Origin: Cyanobacteria bacterium OH_SFB_17
GTDB taxonomy: Bacteria > Cyanobacteriota > Vampirovibrionia > Gastranaerophilales > Gastranaerophilaceae
Assembly: GCA_023395735.1 (NCBI GenBank)
Contig: JAEWYI010000029.1
Location: 1-12,663 of the forward strand
Length of the DNA stretch: 12,663 nt
Direction: 5' to 3'
Shown: piece by piece, positions 7,963 through 12,663 of the stretch
Position numbering within the stretch: position 1 is the stretch's first letter
Layout of the letters: each line of letters begins with the position of its first letter
Notes under the pieces: generated by a model
What the model was told of the DNA's origin: nothing
Database searches by the model: none
The model's input: only the letters and a program-made list of their open reading frames with translations
Position numbers and translations under genes: made by a program

Positions 7963-8547
7963 TTAATGTCCTGATGTAGGACCTGATTTTTTCCCGAACA
8001 TATTATAAAGTCCGTATAATCCTAGTAATCCGATAATTCCAACTCCGCCATATTTTACGACTTTAGGCAATGTTTCAATTTTCTTTGAAACAGCCGAACC
8101 TTTTATTTTATTCCAAGTCCGTTTAATAAATCCTACTTTTTTAGCAGATTCCGGAGAATTAGATGCAGCAGCAGCTATTTTTTGAGCTTCTTTTTTCGCT
8201 TTTGCTGCAGCTCTATTTTTTTTGAAATTATAAAGTTTTACACCGCCGAATATTGCTCCACCGCCGATTATTGCTCCAAATAGAGCTTTTTTCCAGTCTA
8301 AATTTGATTTATTTCCTTCTGAATGTCCGGAGGCTTTTCTAAATTCGTCTTTTCCTGCTTGAGGAACAAGCTGAGGACCATAGCCTGATGGCATTGGCTC
8401 ATAAGTCATCAATGGTTGTTCAAAAGGAAGGTGAAGTTGTCCGTCAGGATCACCGACAAATCTAGGATTTGCACCTTTTACAAAAGCATCGGCATCGTAA
8501 TTAATTACCCCATTTGCCGCTAAATTGTCGAGAGCAAAATTACTCAT
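7963..8547 (-). CDS. hypothetical protein with two hydrophobic segments
   Basis: I do not recognise this 194-residue protein. The first ~85 residues are polar, rich in Pro, Gly and Asp, with no signal peptide. A glycine-rich hydrophobic segment follows (about 89-105, LFGAIIGGGAIFGGVKLY), then a Lys/Ala-rich linker with an AAKAKKEAQKIAAAA stretch (about 114-128) likely to form a charged helix, and a second hydrophobic segment (about 164-184, VVKYGGVGIIGLLGLYGLYNMF). The tail is short and polar. This suggests a small membrane-anchored or membrane-inserting protein. The ATG at 8545-8547 follows a purine-rich AAAGGAAAGG with 9 nt spacing. It shares a 93-nt divergent promoter region with the glycosyltransferase and a terminator with leuS, so it is probably monocistronic. 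Gly-rich hydrophobic segments also occur in phage and secretion-related proteins, but I cannot tie it to either. Confidence 0.8.
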   Translation of the reverse strand: MSNFALDNLAANGVINYDADAFVKGANPRFVGDPDGQLHLPFEQPLMTYEPMPSGYGPQLVPQAGKDEFRKASGHSEGNKSNLDWKKALFGAIIGGGAIFGGVKLYNFKKNRAAAKAKKEAQKIAAAASNSPESAKKVGFIKRTWNKIKGSAVSKKIETLPKVVKYGGVGIIGLLGLYGLYNMFGKKSGPTSGH

Positions 8548-8612
8548 AAGTACAAACCTTTCCTTTTACACATCTATATAAAGTTTTTTTTTCTTTAAAA
8601 ATTGCTTTTTTT

Positions 8613-8618
8613 TATAAT
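8613..8618 (+). promoter_or_regulatory. consensus -10 box before the glycosyltransferase
   Basis: A perfect TATAAT lies in the 93-nt divergent spacer, with only a poor -35 (TTTCTT at 8590-8595, 17 nt away). Transcription would start near 8625, giving a leader of about 16 nt with no ribosome binding site. The spacer is otherwise runs of T and A. Confidence 0.35.
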
Positions 8619-8640
8619 TTTTGTTAAATTCTATTAATAT

Positions 8641-10284
8641 ATGAAGAAGTTAAGCATAGATTCAATAAATTTATTAATTTTAGGTATCGTAACCTTTTTT
8701 GTTTTGGTGTTCACGTGGGGGCATCACGGCGGGCTTATTATTGACTGCGGAAGAGAAGCGTATTATCCATTGAGGGTGCTTCAAGGCAAAGTGTTATATA
8801 AGGATATTTTTAATATTTACGGCCCGTTTGCTTATTTGTTCAACGCTTTTTTATACAAAATATTCGGTGTGAGTTTGAATGTTTTGTATGTTGCAGGGGC
8901 AATGTGTTCTTTTTTGTTTGTTTCTTTGACGTATTTTATTTCAAGAAAAGTGCTTAATCCACAAATCAGCTTTGCAATTGGGCTTTTTATGTGCTCAGTC
9001 GGCGTTTTGAGCGGGTCGATTTTTAATTTTATTTTCCCTTATTCCTATGGAATGTTATATGGAACAATTGCTTTTATGGCTTCACTTTTGTTTTTGGTAA
9101 ATTTTCTTGAAAACCCAAATCAAAGTAAGTTTTTAATTTTAAGCTTTTTCTTTGCAGGCATAAGTTTTGTGAGTAAATACGAATTTATTCCATATATAAT
9201 TGTTCTTTTATTTTTTGCTATAAAAATGAAAAAAGAATCTTTGAAAAATCTTTTTTTAGGTTTGTCTGCAATGTTATTAATGCCTGTTTTATGCATTGGA
9301 ATCTTGTTTTTGCAAGGGCTTAGGCTGCCTGATATTTTAGAGATGTTATCATTAATCCACAAGATGACCGGACTGTATACACTAAAATATTTTTATGAAA
9401 ATTGCGGAGTTTTCTTGCAAAAACAAACGATTCCAAATTTGATAAAAGTTTTTTTGATAAATCTTATTCCTGCAGTAATGATTTTTCTTTCGTTTAAAGT
9501 AAAAAAGAAATATCTCGCTCCAATTTTATCTGTGCCTGCAATTTTTATAATCTTAACCCAGCTCAAACAAGATTCGTTTGTGTATTTACCGATTCTTGTT
9601 GCAGTTTTGGTTATTGCTTTTTGGAAAAATATAAAAACTAATAAAGCTTTGTTAACAATCACTTTTGCATCGATGATTGTGAGTTTGAAATTTTTCTGGA
9701 GTTTGGTTGTCATAAATTACGGCTCTTTTACAATAGGGCTTTTGTTAACGGTTCTTTTTGCAATTTTGGTTACCAAATATGATAACGAAGTTTTAAAAAA
9801 ATCAATTTTTGTCTATATGATTGCATCTGCGATTTCTTTTGTGTTTGTTTTATTACCGTTTTTAATTGACTCAAAAGTTAAGCTCCAAACCCAACGTGGA
9901 ACTTTTTACTATATTCCTGAATATGCAAGCCCTACGCAAAAACTCATTGACTATATCAATTCTAACACTGAAAAAACTGACAAAATAGTTATATTGCCCG
10001 AAGGTGCTCTCATAAACTTTTTGACAAACAGAGAATCAGACGACTTTTATACATCGATTATCCCTTTGTATGCAGAGCTTTTTACTTCAGACAAATTAAT
10101 CGAGCATTTTAAAAAAACTCAGCCCGAATATTTTATCTTTAATAATTGGGACACAGGAGATTATTATTTTAGGCACATCTGCCAAGATTACGCCGTGAAA
10201 TTTTGTGAATATGTTGATGCAACTTATTCTTACCAAGGTGCGATAGGCGAAAAATTTAAGTATCTTATCTATAAGAAAAAATAG
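8641..10284 (+). CDS. polytopic GT39/ArnT-like glycosyltransferase
   Basis: A 547-residue integral membrane protein with about ten hydrophobic segments over residues 10-410 and a soluble C-terminal domain (about 415-547). The first extramembrane loop has the acidic signature of PMT/ArnT-type, lipid-linked-sugar glycosyltransferases: IDCGREAYYPLRVLQGKVLYKDIFNIYGPFAY, with Asp35, Arg38-Glu39 and Asp55. By family knowledge it would transfer a sugar from a polyprenyl-phosphate donor to a lipid, glycan or protein outside the membrane; donor and acceptor are unknown. The ATG at 8641 is the first possible start and leads straight into the first membrane segment, but no ribosome binding site is visible. 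Its stop codon touches the stop of the convergent lipM-like gene, so there is no room for a terminator between them. Confidence 0.85.
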   Translation: MKKLSIDSINLLILGIVTFFVLVFTWGHHGGLIIDCGREAYYPLRVLQGKVLYKDIFNIYGPFAYLFNAFLYKIFGVSLNVLYVAGAMCSFLFVSLTYFISRKVLNPQISFAIGLFMCSVGVLSGSIFNFIFPYSYGMLYGTIAFMASLLFLVNFLENPNQSKFLILSFFFAGISFVSKYEFIPYIIVLLFFAIKMKKESLKNLFLGLSAMLLMPVLCIGILFLQGLRLPDILEMLSLIHKMTGLYTLKYFYENCGVFLQKQTIPNLIKVFLINLIPAVMIFLSFKVKKKYLAPILSVPAIFIILTQLKQDSFVYLPILVAVLVIAFWKNIKTNKALLTITFASMIVSLKFFWSLVVINYGSFTIGLLLTVLFAILVTKYDNEVLKKSIFVYMIASAISFVFVLLPFLIDSKVKLQTQRGTFYYIPEYASPTQKLIDYINSNTEKTDKIVILPEGALINFLTNRESDDFYTSIIPLYAELFTSDKLIEHFKKTQPEYFIFNNWDTGDYYFRHICQDYAVKFCEYVDATYSYQGAIGEKFKYLIYKKK

Positions 10285-10938
10285 TTAATCAATAACTCTT
10301 TCAAAAGCTTCAACAAGTTTTTCAATGCTTAAATCAGGTGCAATTTCTTTTACTGTTGTTATTGAATTACTGTCAACTTTTTCCCCAAATATTTTTTCGA
10401 TTAAATTTGCATCATAATCAAACAAAATTGAGCCGTGTTGCAAGATATATCCTTCTTTTCTGTATTGTGCGGAGCCAATGAGTTTTTTGCCTAAATATCC
10501 CAAATCGGCCCCAGTTGAAACCGACATGCAATAATCGAATTTTGTGCTCGGTTTTTTTTCTCCATAATCAAGCTCTATGCCTAAATCATCAAACGCTTTA
10601 ATCAGGATTTCACAAATTTCTTTGTATGATTGCATGATATTTCCGCCGTCATTGAGTGATTTTACGGGGCAAATGTAGGAATAAGTCAATTCCTTATCGT
10701 GCAAAAGCGCTCTGCCTCCTGTGAGCCGTCTTACGATATCAATATTCCTCGCTTTTAAATATTCTAAATCCAGAAATTCAGAAGTCTGATTTCGCCCCAA
10801 TGAAACGCAAGCAGGTGCCCACGAATACAATCTAAAAAAAGATTCTTCATTCTTTGTCTTTATTGCAAAATCGAGCAAATCAGAATCTTTTTGCATGTTG
10901 TTTTTTCCATCAGATGTCTCAAATTTAATATATTGCAT
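10285..10938 (-). CDS. lipM: octanoyl/lipoyl protein transferase, LipM-type
   Basis: Member of the biotin/lipoate protein ligase fold. Key motifs are RRLTGGRALLHDKELTYSY (70-88), FDYCMSVSTGADLGYLGKKLIGSAQ (134-158) and LQHGSI (166-171). A cysteine (Cys137) falls where the LipM octanoyltransferases carry their catalytic thiol, followed by the lysine of GKK. I therefore favour octanoyl-ACP:protein octanoyltransferase (lipoate synthesis for dehydrogenase or glycine-cleavage subunits) over an ATP-dependent lipoate ligase. The 217 residues are shorter than the ~280 of Bacillus LipM, mainly at the C-terminus. The N-terminus (SDGKNNMQKDSDLL) aligns with the usual family start, so the ATG at 10936 is reasonable, although no clear ribosome binding site precedes it. 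It is transcribed away from the tRNA cluster and head-on into the glycosyltransferase. Confidence 0.8.
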   Translation of the reverse strand: MQYIKFETSDGKNNMQKDSDLLDFAIKTKNEESFFRLYSWAPACVSLGRNQTSEFLDLEYLKARNIDIVRRLTGGRALLHDKELTYSYICPVKSLNDGGNIMQSYKEICEILIKAFDDLGIELDYGEKKPSTKFDYCMSVSTGADLGYLGKKLIGSAQYRKEGYILQHGSILFDYDANLIEKIFGEKVDSNSITTVKEIAPDLSIEKLVEAFERVID

Positions 10939-11003
10939 AAGATTATTCTATTACAAATCTGCTTAATTACAAAATTTTCACCCCGTATTCAAGATAAAAA
11001 TAC

Positions 11004-11031
11004 TTGACAGAAAATTTTTAACAAATATAAT
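11004..11031 (+). promoter_or_regulatory. strong promoter of the tRNA cluster
   Basis: Perfect TTGACA (11004-11009), 16 nt, perfect TATAAT (11026-11031). Transcription would start about 8 nt before the first tRNA. This is the best promoter match in the window and fits a stable-RNA operon. Confidence 0.85.
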
Positions 11032-11045
11032 ATTTTTAGTCACTT

Positions 11046-11117
11046 GCCGGTGTAGCTCAACGGTAGAGCAACGGTTTTGTAAACCGTAGGTTGTAGGTTC
11101 GATTCCTATCACCGGCT
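11046..11117 (+). tRNA. tRNA-Thr (anticodon UGU)
   Basis: Complete cloverleaf: acceptor GCCGGTG/CACCGGC, anticodon stem ACGGT/ACCGT with loop TTTGTAA giving anticodon TGT, and a T-loop TTCGATT. The discriminator base is T11117 and CCA is not encoded (TAC follows). It is the first gene of the cluster, about 15 nt after the -10 box. Confidence 0.95.
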
Positions 11118-11142
11118 TACTTTTTCTTCAGAAAAAGTAAGC
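11115..11142 (+). other. 12-bp hairpin fused to the tRNA-Thr(UGU) 3' end
   Basis: GCTTACTTTTTC (11115-11126), loop TTCA, GAAAAAGTAAGC (11131-11142): a perfect stem whose first two bases are the last two of the tRNA acceptor stem. No T-run follows, so it is a poor terminator. It may guide 3' trimming of the tRNA, or act as a partial stop before the rest of the cluster. Confidence 0.55.
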
Positions 11143-11181
11143 TCTCACTATTGTAGATAATTTTCTAAGCAGGGAGAATTA

Positions 11182-11298
11182 ATGCAAGCCGTGAGGCCAT
11201 TTTCCACAAAATCAAAGATTTCTGGAAAAGAAGGCAAAAGACTTTTCACATATTTGTTTAAAGCTAAAGTAAAACAGATTATGGTGAAAAATTTTTAG
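11182..11298 (+). CDS. possible 38-residue basic peptide gene between tRNA genes
   Basis: ATG at 11182 opens a 38-codon frame ending TAG at 11296-11298, with a good ribosome binding site AGGGAG (11171-11176) 5 nt upstream. The peptide starts MQAVRPFSTKSKISGKEGKR and is strongly basic (8 Lys, 2 Arg, 1 Glu), with no membrane segment. It fills about half of the 219-nt spacer between two tRNA-Thr genes, an unusually long gap for a tRNA operon. I do not recognise it; it does not resemble ribosomal proteins L33, L34 or L36. A precedent exists in Escherichia coli, where the tyrT tRNA operon encodes a small protamine-like peptide (Tpr). Short ORFs arise by chance, so the ribosome binding site is the main support. 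Confidence 0.35.
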   Translation: MQAVRPFSTKSKISGKEGKRLFTYLFKAKVKQIMVKNF

Positions 11299-11336
11299 TT
11301 AAGAGATTAAATGAAAACTCAATTCTTTAAACACAA

Positions 11337-11408
<72 letters not shown>

Positions 11409-11443
11409 AATTTAAAAGTCCTTGTAGAGAGGATAAAATAACT

Positions 11444-11478
11444 AAAATTGAAAATTAAATAAGGGTAGGTGCCCGAGT
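11444..11478 (+). repeat. direct repeat copy 1 (tRNA-Tyr leader and 5' end)
   Basis: 35 bp identical to 11585-11619, offset 141 bp. The first 19 bp are AT-rich leader and the last 16 bp (from GGGTAGGT to CCCGAGT) equal the start of tRNA-Tyr through the D-arm. After this copy the sequence diverges completely from tRNA-Tyr and enters the candidate RNA. Confidence 0.95.
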
Positions 11479-11570
11479 AAGCCCGGAGGCAAGGAGACCG
11501 AATAAAAATGATTAAGTATCATTTTTAGAGGATGCGTCTAGAGCAGATCCGCCAGTCGGAGTACCTACAC
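11463..11570 (+). ncRNA. candidate structured RNA sharing its 5' strand with tRNA-Tyr
   Basis: A long closing helix pairs GTAGGTGC (11465-11472) and CCGA (11473-11476) with TCGG (11556-11559) and GTACCTAC (11561-11568), with only A11560 bulged and one G-U pair: 12 bp in all. Inside it are a short GCC-CGGA-GGC hairpin (11481-11490), a perfect 10-bp hairpin (11503-11512 with 11518-11527, loop TAAGT), and a GGAT/ATCC hairpin (11530-11533 with 11547-11550). This makes a four-way-junction-like RNA of roughly 105 nt. It has no T-arm sequence, so it is not a tRNA. I see no match to SRP RNA, 6S RNA, RNase P RNA or the riboswitch consensus sequences I know. It is presumably co-transcribed with the flanking tRNAs and cut out. 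Function unknown. Confidence 0.5.
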
Positions 11571-11584
11571 AAGAACTGAAACAA

Positions 11585-11603
11585 AAAATTGAAAATTAAA
11601 TAA

Positions 11604-11619
<16 letters not shown>
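11585..11619 (+). repeat. direct repeat copy 2 (start of tRNA-Tyr)
   Basis: Second 35-bp copy. Its last 16 bp form the acceptor strand and the beginning of the D-arm of the functional tRNA-Tyr; the AT-rich first part is the tRNA leader. It is presumably the parental copy, because here the sequence belongs to an intact gene. Confidence 0.95.
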
Positions 11620-11689
<70 letters not shown>

Positions 11690-11693
11690 TAAT

Positions 11694-11721
11694 AAAAGCC
11701 GTCAGAAATGGCGGCTTTTTT
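11694..11721 (+). terminator. intrinsic terminator of the tRNA cluster
   Basis: AAAAGCCGTC (11694-11703), loop AGAAAT, GGCGGCTTTT (11710-11719) and further T's: a 10-bp stem with one U-G pair and a T-run, 4 nt after tRNA-Tyr. Confidence 0.88.
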
Positions 11722-11755
11722 ATATCCATTTTTACTTTAACTTGAGGTTTTCAAC

Positions 11756-12663
11756 TTGAATATTGTTCAAAAAATTAATCTTTGGCGAAGAATCGGAAGA
11801 GACTATACTCTTTCCCAGTCTTTTTTGCCTTATCTTTTGGCTTTTGTTATGGCAACAAAAGTTTGTCAGGTAAATTATTTTTTAAGCATGTTGGGTTTGA
11901 TTGGCGTTGTTCTGGTCCAAATGAGCATGAATATGATGGATGATTACTTTGATTGGAAAAGCGGTTCGGTTGCAGAATACAAAAAACTTCTTGATGAAGG
12001 AATGAAAGCCCGCAGTCACAAATGTTTTTATCTCATAAACAGTTCTGTTTCAATCAATCAGCTTCTTTTTGCAGCTTTATTCTTGGATTTTGTTGCGGGT
12101 GTTTTTGGTTTGATAATAGCCCTAAATGTTGGCTGGCATGTGGTTGCAATAGCTCTTTTTGCAGGCGTTTTGGGAGTATGCTATTCTGCTCCTTATATAA
12201 AACTGGGACAAAGAGGATTTGGAGAAATTTCAATCGGGATAATTTTCGGCCCGTTGTTGATGATGGGTGCATACATAACAGCAGGTGCAAACGTTGATTT
12301 TACAATGCTTTATACTTCAATTTTTGTGGGTGTAATGGTTGCAAGCTTAGCTTTTGGTCATTCGATAATGGATTTTGATTCAGACAAAAATGTTGGCAAA
12401 GTTACGTTGCCGGTCGCTTTAGGCTCAAGAAAAAAATCCGCGTTGGTTTTGGGCTTGGCGTTTGTTTTTTCTTATTTAATGGTCTTGATAGGTTTGATAA
12501 AAGGCATTTATCCAATGCCAGTGCTTCTTGTATTCTTGACTCTTCCAAGAGCTTTTGGGGTTTTAAAAATAATGAACACTGATACAAGAGAGAAAAAGTT
12601 TTGGATGGGTGTTATGGAAAACTGGAAAATGCATCAAGAAGAGGGTTCTGATTGGTTCATGTT
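11756..12663 (+). CDS. UbiA/MenA-like prenyltransferase (3' partial)
   Basis: An open frame of 302 codons runs to the window edge. The start is TTG at 11756, supported by GAGG (11744-11747) 8 nt upstream and an in-frame stop 12 nt further up. The product is a polytopic membrane enzyme of the UbiA superfamily: the first Asp-rich motif NMMDDYFDWKSG (59-70; Asp62, Asp63, Asp66) and the second HSIMDFDSDKNVGK (202-215; Asp206, Asp208, Asp210) bind the Mg-prenyl diphosphate. The YSAPYIKLGQRGFGEISIGIIFGPLLMMGAY region (143-173) most resembles the MenA (1,4-dihydroxy-2-naphthoate prenyltransferase) branch. It would attach a prenyl chain to an aromatic quinone precursor; the acceptor is not proven. 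It stands just after the tRNA terminator. I see no clear promoter in the 34-nt gap, so it may depend on read-through. Confidence 0.85.
   Translation, partial: MNIVQKINLWRRIGRDYTLSQSFLPYLLAFVMATKVCQVNYFLSMLGLIGVVLVQMSMNMMDDYFDWKSGSVAEYKKLLDEGMKARSHKCFYLINSSVSINQLLFAALFLDFVAGVFGLIIALNVGWHVVAIALFAGVLGVCYSAPYIKLGQRGFGEISIGIIFGPLLMMGAYITAGANVDFTMLYTSIFVGVMVASLAFGHSIMDFDSDKNVGKVTLPVALGSRKKSALVLGLAFVFSYLMVLIGLIKGIYPMPVLLVFLTLPRAFGVLKIMNTDTREKKFWMGVMENWKMHQEEGSDWFM

Noticed and set aside
11115..11142. Intrinsic terminator after tRNA-Thr(UGU)
   Set aside because: The stem is perfect but the 3' flank is CTCTCACTA... rather than a T-run, and two more tRNA genes without their own consensus promoter follow.
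11463..11570. Decayed tRNA-Tyr pseudogene
   Set aside because: After the shared 5' 16 nt there is no anticodon arm, T-arm or matching 3' acceptor strand, while an extended alternative helix set is intact.
12022..12297. Other open frames on both strands over the prenyltransferase (for example 12022-12297 plus, 12054-12290 minus)
   Set aside because: They overlap a frame with both UbiA Asp-rich motifs; their products are Cys/Phe-rich or low-complexity and have no ribosome binding site.

Overview
The window is AT-rich bacterial DNA using the standard code. It looks like chromosomal core territory, not a mobile region. The mix of genes points to a Gram-negative-like, non-photosynthetic bacterium related to cyanobacteria, with gut Melainabacteria/Gastranaerophilales as my best guess. 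The reasons are low GC, a LipM-type lipoyl enzyme, a MenA-like prenyltransferase, small lineage-restricted proteins and tRNAs mostly lacking an encoded CCA. This assignment is inference from style and content, not a database match.

Left part, minus strand (1-5120): a tightly packed operon reads murA (peptidoglycan precursor synthesis), a 112-residue repeat protein, mfd (transcription-repair coupling factor), then the first 13 codons of an apparently exported protein. murA and the small gene overlap by 17 nt, the small gene's stop directly abuts the mfd start (TAAATG), and the last gene starts 12 nt after mfd behind a strong ribosome binding site. mfd carries a GC-rich perfect palindrome inside its reading frame.

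Middle (5121-8640): a divergent intergenic region with promoter candidates both ways leads into leuS (leucyl-tRNA synthetase, plus strand). The leuS leader has a small hairpin and a 15-codon mini-ORF. leuS ends at a strong bidirectional terminator shared with a convergent 194-residue protein of unknown function that has two hydrophobic segments.

Right part (8641-12663): a polytopic GT39/ArnT-like glycosyltransferase runs head-on into a LipM-type octanoyl/lipoyl transferase with no bases between the two stop codons. Next comes a tRNA cluster driven by a near-perfect promoter: tRNA-Thr(UGU), a possible 38-residue basic peptide gene, tRNA-Thr(GGU), a candidate structured RNA, tRNA-Tyr(GUA), and a terminator. 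A UbiA/MenA-like prenyltransferase starts after the terminator and runs off the end.

The least explained part is the tRNA cluster. A 35-bp direct repeat copies the leader and first 16 nt of tRNA-Tyr to a site 141 bp upstream. There the copied 5' strand is closed by a different 3' strand into a roughly 105-nt multi-helix RNA that is not a tRNA. The same 3' strand could instead pair with the real tRNA-Tyr 5' end. This is my best candidate for an undescribed element.
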